Shown here: in pieces, positions 36,474-47,973 of the stretch
Layout of the letters: each line of letters opens with the position of its first letter
Numbering within the stretch: the stretch's first letter is position 1
Source of the DNA: Carallia brachiata
Taxonomy: Eukaryota > Streptophyta > Magnoliopsida > Malpighiales > Rhizophoraceae
DNA length: 64,000 bases
Assembly (NCBI GenBank): GCA_021464245.1
Contig: JADCRB010000068.1
Location: 7,550,134 to 7,614,133 of the forward strand
Direction of reading: 5' to 3'
Position numbers and translations under genes: made by a program
Notes under the pieces: generated by a model
Database searches by the model: none
What the model was told of the DNA's origin: nothing
Seen by the model: the letters and a program-made list of their open reading frames with translations, nothing else

Positions 36474-36890
36474 TAAGGGTCGTGTGAGCTTGATCTTGAC
36501 AAAAAATGATAAATTTCCACTGTGATTTTGAATTGTAGGAAATAAATTCAACTAAGAGTCGAGACTTGATCTTAGAGGATACCGTAACTCCGATGAAGGT
36601 TGTACAGACTTGATTTTAATTGAATTGGCTCGGTTTTGGTGAAGGCCATATGAGCTTGATTTCAAGGGAATGTCGTAACTCCAGTGAGGTCGTGAAGACT
36701 TAATCTCAATCGGATTAACTTAATTTCAGTGAGGGATGTCTGCGTTTGATCTTAGATGGATTGGTTTGATTCTACTGAGGGCGATACTTGATCACATTCG
36801 GACTGGTTTAATTGCTAAGGACCGTAGGGGCTTCATCACAGATAGACTGGCTCTGTTGAGGTCGTAGGAGTCTTTATCTCAAACAGATGT
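36474..36890 (+). repeat. Degenerate minisatellite, unit about 45 bp
   Basis: Eight to nine diverged units follow one another. Each begins near AGG(T/G)CG(T/A), continues with (G)ACTTGAT(C/T)T and ends near GATT(T/C)..GTGAGG. Unit starts fall at about 36,474, 36,557, 36,597, 36,642, 36,686, 36,731, 36,777, 36,821 and 36,858, so spacing is close to 45 bp apart from the first interval. Confidence 0.65.
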
Positions 36891-39015
36891 TAATATTTTA
36901 ATATTTTGAATTTTTACTCTCGCAGGTCTCAATTAGTGGCAATCGGAGAGTATATACCCAAAATATGATTTGAAATAAGTATATTAAATATTTTAAACTT
37001 TTGATTTAGAGCATCTCACTTAATAAAATTCAAAAAGCACATGTCCAAAATAGGAAAATGTAGGAAAGGGATTTGGAAAACTTAGTTTTCTAAATTTTTG
37101 TTTCCTCGCTTCTCTCGGCTTTGCTCCAAACTGGTAGAGTGACGGTCTATTTATAAGTCATCTCTACCAACTATGCAATTTTCTTTATATATATATATAT
37201 ATTACTTTCAAAGGTCAAGAAAATTCAAAAGTTGCTTCCAACTTTTGAATCTTCTTTTTTTTTTATTTTATTTAAAAGATTCTCTATTTGGTGTATGTTC
37301 GCTTATAATGAAGAATGGTTTATATTCAAATAACTAAGTTCATACAGGGATAATTATTTCATTTTTCGGATTGGTAATTTTGAGACATTTGATGGGTGCT
37401 TTAAGATAAATTATTATTTGTGTTACTGTAGAAAAATTCATAATTCCTTAAAATATTTTTCAACATATTTCAATATCACAACCAAATAATAAAAAATAAA
37501 ATATTTTCCCTGTAAAAACTTTTTTCAGAAAATATTTCGTGCAGATAGGTTATTTTCAAACAAACAGGCGATTAATATGTGTTGCTACGTGAAAATGCTC
37601 CAAACTTAAAATGAATAGGTAATTAAAATCAGAATATTATTACGTATTAATATTTATTGAGCAACATGATAGGCACGCCATAGTAGTAAAGTAATTTTAC
37701 TTCATTCAATTTCATTTATTTATAAAACTAAGTGAGATGTAATTGGTCTATTTTTTTTTTGTTTCTAGCTAATTTTTCTAATAAATAATATAATTTTTTA
37801 TTTTCTTTTTTACTCCTATAAAAATGTACATTTATTTTTTATTTTAAATACTTACTTTCAAATTTCAATAGTTATTGATGTCTTATCATAAATAAGATAT
37901 TGCAACTACACCGAATGAGATCATTGGATAAGATTTTAAATTCAAACTTTATATCTCACCTACAATCAAATCTCCCTATTTTATTTTAACTGGATAACAA
38001 ATGAGATAAAAAAAAATATTTACAAGTTAAATCGGAATAACATAGTTAAATAAAATATTTATTTACAAAAATGTGTTAAACATAGGTTATTTTCCAAAAT
38101 AAATACTTTAAAAAAATTATTCATTATGTGATGTTTTCTTATTGTGGCACATATTAGTTGCCAAGTATATTCGACATACGTAGGAACATTCAATGAGTGT
38201 TAAGGAATGCTTTATGATGATGACTACAAATGAGCTGACATATTCGGAAAAGAAAGTAGATATTTCTGCTCACTAAAAGCTAAAACTTGTTCATTTATAT
38301 AAATAAACGATAATTAGCCCCAATTTGAATACTTATTTAATAAACGAATCAAATGGAACATAGGACATGTTTGGTTCGTTTAAATTTGCAAACCATTTTC
38401 TTATATAATCGTTAGAGTACTTGGTTATTTTGTCATTATAGTAAATTTTGTTGGATTTATTTTCAAAATTATATGTTATATATATTTATTTATATACACA
38501 AGGACTAATTGTTTATTTTTTAAGTAGTTAATTTTATTAAAGTAAACATGTTTTGTTATTTTAATTTTATTTATAACAATAAGTTTTACAATTTTAATTA
38601 TTCGCGATAATACTACAAATTTAAACGAGTTGTTCATAAAAATACTCGCAAAGATTGGCTCCATATCAATAGATCCGGCTCAAATTCAGCTAATTAATAG
38701 ATATTTAACCTCATTTTAAATTGGTTTATTGAAATATAAAAAAGATTTGTTCGATTCGACTTGATTGCAATTATATATTAAAGGGAAAAAATTCATGACG
38801 TATACTTCCCAATTTTAAAGCAAACATTAGTCTTAACTTTTTTTTGGCAAAAAAAAATTAATAATTAATTTATTAATTGTTAAACAAGAGGAAATAAGGA
38901 GCCTAAAAATACTCCAAAAAATGCTTTGCATCTAAGAAGACTAAACCAAAATTTTCATTAATCGCACAGATTTTGCAGGAGTTAGAGGAGGATTGAATAC
39001 CATCCGCACAAGCCC
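36891..39015. other. AT-rich intergenic DNA
   Basis: No gene is visible. A segment near 37,440-37,580 with paired AAAATATTTT motifs and a TTTTCAAACAAACAGGCG end may be a MITE end. A (TA)n run lies near 37,185. Confidence 0.6.
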
Positions 39016-39026
39016 TGATGGGTTAA

Positions 39027-39749
39027 CCTTTTTTTTTTTTTTTTTTGTTTGAGATAAAAGATGTAACTTTATGGATCAAGAGTGTTCAAATACATCCTTA
39101 GCAATCAACGAAAACACGTGTAGAACAACAATTATCCCACACAGTTTTACCTTCAATAAAAAGGCCCTCCTTGGCTAAGAAATGAGCCACCTCGTTTGTT
39201 GTTCTCCTTACATTCGTCGCAGAGAAGGATGAGAAATTGGATGCCAAATTTCTGATATCTTCGGCCGACAAACCGACGGCGGTAGCATTGGTGTACCTTG
39301 CATGAACTGCATATATGGCCTCCAAACTGTCAGACCCAACAATAATGTTTGAAAGGCCAATTCCCCAGCTATCTCCAACCTCCATCTAATGGCGAGAAGC
39401 TCAAGTATAACTGGATCAAAGACCTTTTTTGGAACAAACCACAATTGCCTCGCCTTGTCAGTCCCTAATCACACAACCGAGACCTCAACACCTTTTGTAC
39501 AATTAAATACATTAAATTCTCTTTAATAAAAGAATAATTGATATTAGTTACTTAAAATTATTTGTTACTTGCATAAAGTAATCAAATAACTTTATTTCTT
39601 ATAAATAAGTGGTTTTATTTTAATGAATTATTTAACTCTAAATAAATTTAAACAAAACTTCCATGTAGGCGTCAGAAGTAAGAACCACCCATGCAATTGG
39701 TGTGGTAAACCTTGGTAATAGTACTGGCACTGCAATTCTCGTACCCTCG
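39027..39749 (-). mobile_element. 5'-truncated LINE insertion with target duplication
   Basis: TGATGGGTTAA flanks the segment at 39,016-39,026 and 39,750-39,760. On the minus strand the element ends in an A18 tail (T18 at 39,029-39,046) preceded by an RNase H-like reading frame. A 3' poly(A), an 11-bp duplication and an RNase H tail together indicate an L1-type LINE truncated at its 5' end. The 250 bases at the 5' side are AT-rich and unrecognised, so the true 5' boundary might lie nearer 39,490. Confidence 0.6.
39098..39444 (-). pseudogene. LINE RNase H-like domain, frameshifted
   Basis: The minus strand encodes an RVT_3-type RNase H fold in two frames. The first carries ELLAIRWRLEIA and the second LSNIIVGSDSLEAIYAVHAR and VRRTTNEVAHFLAKEG. 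The D of the SDS motif and the N-E-V-A-H-x-L-A motif are visible. A frameshift near 39,365-39,378 separates the halves and the N-terminal part of the polyprotein is absent. Confidence 0.7.
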
Positions 39750-39760
39750 TGATGGGTTAA

Positions 39761-41749
39761 ATATTAATCTTACCCGAAAGAAATAAAAACCGGGATTTTT
39801 TTTTGTTATTAAATTAAAGAAATGAAGATTATATTTATTATATTAAAGACCAAAAATATCAGTGAAAAGAGAAAGAACGAACTGATCTGAGAGAAAAAGA
39901 ACAATTGAATGAATTAAGAGTTCAAACTTTTGATCTTTATTTTGTTGACATATTGTCAATATCATTATTCAAACTACAAGTTCATTGCAATTTATTCAAT
40001 ATTTGATGAATCCATAAATTAAAATATCCAAATATAAGGGATTGTTTGGATTTATTAGAAAGGGTAGAAAAGAATCGAAAGTAAAAAAATTACTGTATAT
40101 TTTATTTCCCATCATTTTTTCTCATACATGTGTCATTTATTTAAATAATTTTTTTTTCTTACCAATTTCTTTTTTATAACTTTTCACTTTATTTTCTTCC
40201 TATTATTTTTTTTCTTATATATTTTTTTATTTATCCAAACTAATTTTTTTCCTCATAATTCACAACTTTCTTTCTCACAATTCAAACACACTGTAGATAA
40301 CAAATACTTGATAAATCTAAAAATTGATTAACTCATCACTTGAAATTTAAATGACCTAAAATTTAAAATAACACCAGTCCAACCCTAACACACCCACATT
40401 TGACATCTCTAAATTGGGATGGAAACTGAAAGAATCGGAACGGAGATGCTTCTTCGATCTCTGTCCCCGCTTTTAAATTTTATTTCCGTCCCCGTCCTCA
40501 TTTTTATTGGAAATTGGAGATTCCCAGTCTTCTCCCCACCCTTAATATGGATTGAAAAACATTGTATATAAATTACAAATTCAAAAATTGCACAACAGTA
40601 TGTTAAATGACGTTTTCTCCCTACTGAGTTGGGGAGTTGCAAAAAACACAAGGATCTGATGGGAAGACTTGAAATAAAGCACCAAGTAGACTGTCTGAAA
40701 GATAATTATAAATCTTGCATATATGTTGGTAAAAAAATGTTACGACTAACCGCTGCAATAAATGAAAAACAGATATATCATATAAATTTTATTATGAAAA
40801 GCATATGTATTTGACATTAACTAAGATTCAAAACAAAAATTGAATTCATCTCACTATACCAAGATAACTAAATTGAAACCCTTTACATTAGTAATTATAA
40901 TACATTTGAAGCATGATAGAAAACATAATTTTTCTTAAAAATGGATTAATGACTAACGTATTAGATGGATGACTAATAATGCGACCAATCAAGTAAACAG
41001 GATGATTAATTCATTTGACTACTCAAACAAATATTCACATAAATATTTAATCTTTGATTCATATTATACCTGTAACTTGCAAAATTAGGAATCATCTTTT
41101 AGAATGAACACTCCAAATTATCACATATTGTTAGTTAATTGTCACACAAAAGAGATTTTGACATTCTCCATCAGCAGCTGTTGAAAATTATTATTAAGTA
41201 GTATACCACTTCTAAAGAATGACAGACTATCCAACAGAGAGAGCGTCACAAGTTTCATTACTCCACATTGGTTGTGCTTTTGCTTGGCATCAATTCAACG
41301 AACACAACAATAGAACATTAACATTATTCAACACGTACAATTAGTTTGTCAAAAGGCCCGTGACCTTTGACTAATCAACGACTGTTGATCTCGTATCTAT
41401 CAGGATGAGTGCGGTTAATTCTTGATAAATATAAATATTGTTATCCCTACCTCTAATATATATATATAACTTTATCAAATATTTTTTTTAATTTTTATTA
41501 TATAATTTAATTTTAAATAATAATAAAATATTATATAATTTATTTAATATTATTTAATATTTTATTTATTTTATTTAATTTTAATTATTTAATTATTTAT
41601 ATTATTATATTATTATATTTTATGAGTACTTAATATTTTTCTTCATTTTTTTATTTTTTCGGCCTTTTTGTCTTTTTATTTTTTTTTCTTGTATTTTATC
41701 ATTTTTTTTTATTCTCATAGCAATTGGACAATGGTACTAATTAAATATG
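39761..41749. other. AT-rich intergenic DNA
   Basis: No gene is visible apart from the repeats listed separately. A segment at 40,425-40,545 carries the GGAACGGAGATG / CCGTCCCCGTCC repeat motif also seen near 23,940 and 52,550. Confidence 0.55.
40038..40296. mobile_element. Possible Harbinger-type MITE
   Basis: The left end GGGATTGTTTGGATTTATT and the right end, in reverse complement, ACAGTGTGTTTGAATTGTGAG share TGTTTG(G/A)ATT. TAA lies just outside each end. The T-rich interior with CTTTCTCACAATT resembles the MITE at 13,729. The exact boundaries are uncertain. Confidence 0.4.
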
Positions 41750-41874
41750 TTATAAAATAACGAACTCTCTCTTTCGGAGTAGTCTCTTTCTCATTCTTTC
41801 TTTTTCTCCCTCACTATCTTTGTCTCTAGCATCTTGGTGGTGACGTTGTTTTTGGTTTCTTGAGAGGCGGGCGT

Positions 41875-41905
<31 letters not shown>

Positions 41906-42441
41906 AACACAAAAATTTTTATGCTATGCAGTGATCTTCTACTTGGAACCAGAAACAGAGTCAGAAACAGCACTTTACGTTCTTCATTGAGTTGATCTAA
42001 AGTTCAATCAAATCTTCAATCAATTGCTTGATGGTGTGGGTTACAGATGCTACTGCTGCTGGTGGTGGTGGTGGGGGAGGAACTAAAATAAAAAATTAAA
42101 AAGAAAAAAGAAAAGGGAAAGAAATGTGAGATGTGAGAATTTATTTTTTTTATATATATAAAAAAAAGAAAGATAAAAGAAAGCAAAAGGAGAGAACTCA
42201 ATCTCAATCAATCAAGTTCTATAGAGTAGTTTGTAGGTAGGTGTAGTTTTTGTAGAAAAGCTGCTGCTGCTGCTGCTGTTGCTAATTGTGGGGGACTGTA
42301 AATGTAATTTCTAATTTTCTTTTTTTTTTTTTTTTTTGTAAAATTATCATAGCAGTTGAATAGAGAGTGTAGAAATCAAATTTGCTCAGCTCAAGTTTCA
42401 AACTTCAACGATTCAGCTGCAATACTTTTGTTTGTAATTTG
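41750..42441 (+). promoter_or_regulatory. Likely promoter and 5' leader of the downstream gene
   Basis: Low-complexity CT, A20 (41,878-41,900) and (GGT)/(GCT) triplet tracts precede the start codon at 42,442. TATATATATAAAAAAA at 42,151-42,166 is a plausible TATA region. The (CTG)n run near 42,260 would then be in the leader. The transcription start is not determinable by eye. Confidence 0.35.
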
Positions 42442-45400
42442 ATGGGGTCTGTTCAGAATAGGTTCCCTCAGCAGCAGGAACGGGTATCTCTTTATTTTCT
42501 CATTCTTTCATTTAATTTCTCTGTTTTAAATTACGTTTCTTTCAGATCTGGATCTGGGTCTTTCGTTTTTTTTTTTTTTTTTTCTCAGATCTAGGTATAG
42601 TCAATGCGTGTTTTTACTTAGCTTTCATATTTTTTGGGCTTAATTCTTCAGTTTGAAAGACGTTTTTGATCCCTCAATTCCCAGCAAAGAACAAGAAATC
42701 TTTTTTAAAATGGCACAAATTAAAGAAATTATTTTGTTCTTGTGTATTTTTGAACTCCATGGATCTGTATAATACATTGATCTGCTGCTCCTGCTTGATT
42801 CCTAATTAAGGTTATTTATTTTTACACACGAAGTAGAATGAGCTAGTCAATTTTGTTCTATTTGAGTTTGCTTATCATGGTGCACTAGTTTTCAGGAATG
42901 GTAACTTTTGCTTCCTTTGAATGTGCAATTAGTTCAGACTTAAGATGCATGGCTGAACCCCATTGAGGCCAAAACTCTAGAAATTGCTTAAAGGATCTGT
43001 CATTTCTTAATTATTCGTAGTTCTTTAGGAATCATTGACTTAGTGTCACTTATTTTCTCTTGTCCAAATGCTCTTTGATTGTTTTTGCAAAAAATGATTG
43101 ATTGGGTTGAAAGGGGTTTACTTCCCTAAATGTAGCCTTGATGCCTGGTCTCTTAGTTTCAGGAAATCTTGATAGATAATTTCATTCTGCTGAAAAATGT
43201 GGGAAGGACTACTTCTGATTGAATAGCATGTGCAATTTCCTGTGTAGTAGATATTAGGTTCACAATTAATTTTTACGAAAAGAAAGGTTCGAGTTTTAAT
43301 TTACATCATAAACTTAATTCTGAATAAAATCATTAATTTTTACATTCACTGGGACATTGATGCAAGCCTTTGTTCTAAAGTATGAATGTAGGCATGCTAG
43401 TGCATGAAAAAGTGTGCGGGGATGCAAGCATCCATTTGTTGATTTACACACAGTATATCAATGACATTTTCTGTTTGATCTCTTATTAGCATGTGTGCAG
43501 TAAAGTGCAGTAAACTTTTTCCTATTGCTGTGCGAAACTTGCTTCCATCGTGGACATGTATGGGGGAGTTATGCTGAATTTTTTTTTTTCTGATGTTCTT
43601 AAAGCTGAATTAATCTTTTGGCAGTTACTGGCTTTCCTGATATCATATTTCAGTTCCTGCTTATGAGATCTACCTGAGACATAGTTTTAATGTTGTACTG
43701 TATTGCAGCGGAAGAGATGGGGAGGATGTTGGGGCACGTTATCTTGTTTTGGTGCACAGAAGGGTGGAAAACGTATTGTGCCTGCATCTCGTATTCCTGA
43801 GGGTGCTTCAGCAGCCCAGCCAAATGGACCCCAAGCTGTTGCTCCAGCTAACCAAGCTCCAACTATAGCTCCATCACTGCTGGCGCCACCTTCTTCTCCA
43901 GCATCGTTTACAAATTCTGCTCTCCCTTCAACAGCTCAGTCACCAAGCTGCTTCTTGTCATTATCTGCCAATTCACCTGGGGGGCCTTCATCCACAATGT
44001 TTGCAACTGGACCGTATGCCCATGAAACGCAGCTGGTTTCACCTCCCGTCTTTTCAACCTTCACAACTGAGCCTTCCACAGCTCCTCTGACTCCCCCTCC
44101 CGAGTTGGCTCACTTAACTACTCCCTCTTCCCCAGATGTGCCTTTTGCTCGATTCCTTACATCTTCAATGGATCTCAAAAGCACTGAAAAGTCCAATTGC
44201 ATTACAGCAAATGACCTTCAAGCAACATATTCACTTTATCCTGGAAGCCCTGCTAGCAGTCTCATATCACCAATTTCTAGGGCCTCAGGAGACTGTTTAT
44301 CATCATCTTTTCATGAACGCGAACTGCCCCGAACGTGGGATCCTTCGGTTTCTCCTCAAAATGGCAAATATTCAAGGAGTACATCCGGCAGACTTTCCAG
44401 ACGTGATGCAACTGGTGGCCCCATAGTGTCAGAAGACTCAAATTTCTTCTGCCCTGCTACATTTGCTCGATTTTATCTGGACCACAACCCACCATTTCCT
44501 CATACTGGTGGGAGGTTAAGTGTTTCCAAGGACTCGGATACTTATCCTACTGCTGGAAATGGGCATCAGACCAGACACAGTAAAAGCCCAAAGCAAGATG
44601 CAGAGGAAATTGAAGCCTATAGAGCATCCTTTGGGTTCAGCGCCGATGAAATTATTACTACTCCTCAGTATGTTGAGATATCTGATGTTATGGATGACTC
44701 ATTTACTATGACTCCTTTTGCTTCAAATGAACATACTGCAGAAGATAGTATGGAGGCTGGATTGCTCAGTGAGAACCAAAAACTACAGAGAAGACAAGCA
44801 AACATGATGAGGCAGAATGGCATTCAGTTCAAACCAGATCCAGTTGATCAAGGTGCATGTGATGAAATGCCGCTCTCATGCAACAAATATGAAGGTAAGC
44901 TTTCTTATTGTGTCTACACTGGCCTTTCTTGTTGAGATCACGTGAGGGTACCAGAGAAAAATTAGTCTTACCATAGGTATGTGAGCCGAAAATATTAGAT
45001 ATCTTGGGATATCTCAAAGACCTGTACCTCGCTTCTTTGAATGTTCTGATTACCAAGGCAATATTGCAATGTCAGTAGCCACCTGCCATTGCATCCTTGA
45101 GAAACAACCACAACAGCGCCCCCCTTTCAACATAATTTTTTAGTTGCTAATAGGATCTCCTTCCTCCCTGTGCTTCAGGATCTTGTTCAGTCTGTGCAAT
45201 AGAGCCATTTAGCACTGGTTTTCTTTCTTATTGTGATATATTATAGGGTTCCAAGCTCTTCTTTAGGTTTGGACTTCTATTAATGGTCATTATTTGGATG
45301 TAAATCAGATCGCAAATCAAGGAGGCAGCCTGGAAGTGTCTCTGGATCAAGCACACCAGGTAACCGCATTTTGACTGGTGATGGCGACATGGTCCCGAGG

Positions 45401-45523
45401 TTGACATCTTCAAAAAGTACCAGGAAATATCATTTGGGATTGTCAAGTTCTGATGCTGAAATCGAGTATAGGAGAGGAAGAAGCCTAAGAGAAGGCAGAG
45501 GCAATTTTGCATGGCATGATTAA
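42442..45523 (+). CDS. At1g76660-like Ser/Pro-rich plant protein (three exons)
   Basis: Exons are 42,442-42,483, 43,709-44,894 and 45,309-45,523, with GT-AG introns and consistent phase. They give a 480-residue protein. The start ATG opens MGSVQNRFPQQQE, and exon 2 continues with the family signature RWGGCWGTLSCF and KRIVPASRIPEG (residues 15-45). A long Pro/Ser/Thr-rich, probably disordered region follows. Further conserved pieces are FARFLTSS, SPASSLISPISR and the ADEIITTPQYVEI stretch near residue 330. The C-terminus is basic (GDGDMVPRL, EYRRGRSLREGRG) and ends in FAWHD. The family, often labelled hydroxyproline-rich glycoprotein in Arabidopsis, is plant-specific and of unknown biochemical role. 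No signal peptide or membrane segment is visible. The first intron, 1.2 kb, directly follows a 14-codon first exon, which is common in regulated plant genes. Confidence 0.9.
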
Positions 45524-46317
45524 GACTCAAAAGGAAAAGCAAAGTTGTCGGTTGTTTCCCATGTGTACTAGTTTGCAGGTTTCTTTCTCATACTTTTGTA
45601 CCTGGAGTTCTCTGTGATAGGTGGAATAATCTAACCTATGACCTAACCTTTCTCCATTGTCGTCCTTCTTTTCTTGTGCTGTTAGTTGTATGGCCCGATG
45701 ATGTCTGATTGATCAGTTTCTTTGCTGTGTTCCTATTTTCTGCTACTCCGCTAGGTGATATTTAGTACAGGTGTTTGTGGGTGTGACGCGAATGTGTATA
45801 TACATCTCTTTGCAATGCAATTTTCCTCCTTTAGTCGTCATATGGAATGTTCCTTCCTGAAACATTTTTTGACACAAAATAACCTTGTTTGCGGTTGAAT
45901 ATGGCGCCCCTCCACTGTCAGCAGGGCCAGAGCTATGTGAGAGATAGAATGATACTTTTCCTCTTTTTCTGTATTATAATTTTCCTCAGTGTGAGAAGAG
46001 GGGGAGGGGGATGTTCATGGAATTGTTTGACATTTCTTGCTTCGGTGGCAGTGCATGAAATTCTAGATCAAATACAAGTTCTTGAAAAGGAAAATGATAA
46101 CATGGCAAATGGAAAGGAAAGTTATGAAAGTCATTGAATTTTAAAAGAGTAAGAAAATAAAGAAAACGAAAGTTTTCAGTTTTGATTTTTTTATGTTTTT
46201 AGTCGAAGGAACAAGAAAATCAGTAAATCAGTAAGTGATAAAATTTTGTATTACCACAATATATAAGATGATTCCAAAATATTTGAAGAAGCGATGAAAA
46301 CGCAAGATGACTCAAAA
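45524..46317 (+). other. 3' untranslated region and spacer
   Basis: Non-coding sequence following the stop codon at 45,521-45,523. The texture is T-rich with GT-rich stretches typical of plant 3' UTRs up to about 45,900. No second gene is seen before the copia fragment. Confidence 0.5.
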
Positions 46318-47640
46318 CAAATAGGTTGTAAGTGTATTTTTAAAAGAAATAAAAGTTGATGGAACTATTGATAAATTCAAAGTTAGACTAGTTGTAAAGG
46401 TTTTAAACAAAAGTAAAGTATCGATTATTTTGATATATATGCACCAGTTGTTAGAATAGCTACAATTAGAATGTTTGTTGCATTTGTTTTTATTCATAGT
46501 CTTATAATTCATCAAATAGACGTTAAAACAACGTTTCTAAATGGTGACACGGAAGAAGAAATCTATATGGAACAACTTAAAGGATATGTGATATTTGGTC
46601 AAAAAAAAAAAGTATGTAAACTTATTAAATCTTTATATGAATTAAAACAAGTACCTAAATAATGACACCAAAGTTTAATCAAGTGGTACTGGCAAATAAA
46701 TTCAAAATTAACAAATCTGACCAATGTGTGTATTATAAATTCAATAAAGAAAATGGTATCATTTATTTGTACGTAGATGATTTGTTAATTTTTGAAATTG
46801 ACTTAAAATAAGTCAATATTATCAAAGAGTTTCTATTTAAAAATTTTGAAATGAAAGACATGAGTAAGGCAAATGTCATCTTGATAATCAAAGGCATACA
46901 AGAATAAAAGGGTATAACATTTGCTCAATCACATTAAATTAAGAAAGTTATTAAAAAATTCAATCATACATATTGCAATCCAGCCTCTACCTCATTTGAT
47001 CACAACATTCAATTTATAAAGAATGTGGGAATTCCAGTGTTACAACTTGAGTATGTCAAAGTAATATAATGTTTGATGTATGTAATGACATAGTCTATGC
47101 AGTTGACAAAATGAGTAGGCACACGAGTAATTCAAATAACATACATTGAAAAAGAGTGTACATAATTCTAAAGTACTTAAAGAGAACTCAGAATTTTGGT
47201 ATAAACTATTCAAGTTATCCTTCTATTTTACAAAGATACCTTAATACTAGTTGAATCACTAATAAAGATGATCATACTTCTATTCATGGATGAATGTTTA
47301 CACTTGGCATGGGTTTAATTTCTAAGGATTTCAGTGAACAAACTTATATAATAAATTCCACCATGGTTATAAAATTTATAAAATTAACTTTCACTAATAA
47401 AGAAGCAGAATGACTAAAAGACTTGATGTATGAGATATCTTTGTGGTCAAAATCTTTGTAGTTAAAATCAGTAACACTTATATCTATATACTGTGATAAC
47501 TTTGCTCTTTTATTAAGAGCATATAGTTAAGTGTATAATGGTAAAGTCCAGATACATATGATTGAGATATAGTTATGTGTAAAAACATAGCTACTAATAT
47601 AACATATAAGTCGACATACTACTAAATTATCATTTTAAAT
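46318..47640 (+). pseudogene. copia reverse transcriptase/RNase H fragment
   Basis: The longest open piece (46,471-46,662) carries HQIDVKTTFLNGD and EEIYMEQLKGYV, hallmarks of copia reverse transcriptase. YVDDLLIF follows near 46,772 in broken frames. RNase H remnants (YNGKVQIH near 47,535) end the similarity. Many stops are present, and no LTRs, gag or integrase are visible. It is a separate, partial copy, clearly diverged from the element at 12,088. Confidence 0.75.
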
Positions 47641-47973
47641 AATTGCCTAATTTCAAGTTAGATGGTTGGATGGTGCAAAATAATTATATAATAGAAAGTA
47701 AATTAATATATATATATATTATCTGACGACAAGTTTGGTTCACTCATATTTAAATTTTAAAACATTAATAATAATAAGTCCATTTACATTTTTATTTAAA
47801 AAATAATGTACTTATATTTTTTCTCATAATCTTTATTTATTTAATTTATGAAAAGAATCCATTTCGGTGTAAGGGAAGACGAGGGAACATGCGCCTTGTT
47901 GATTTTTCAGTTAAATTCAGTTATAAGAGGGCCTGTTCCGTTCTGTCCTCGTTTACTGATACCAATCAAAAGA
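47641..47973 (+). promoter_or_regulatory. Upstream region of the PhoD-type gene
   Basis: AT-rich DNA with a TATATATATATT stretch near 47,710 and a shift to higher GC after 47,900. It probably contains the promoter and leader, but no element can be assigned with confidence. Confidence 0.3.

Noticed and set aside
36474..36890. CRISPR array
   Set aside because: The units are degenerate, adjacent and without unique spacers, and the DNA is a plant nuclear genome. This is a minisatellite.
43573..43620. Another micro-retroposition footprint (GCTGAATT repeats around a T run in intron 1)
   Set aside because: The flanking match is only 8 bp and AT-rich, so chance is a sufficient explanation.
44136..44711. 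Alternative-frame reading frames inside exon 2 of the At1g76660-like gene
   Set aside because: The frame joined by consistent splice sites to exons 1 and 3 carries the conserved family motifs, and the others do not.
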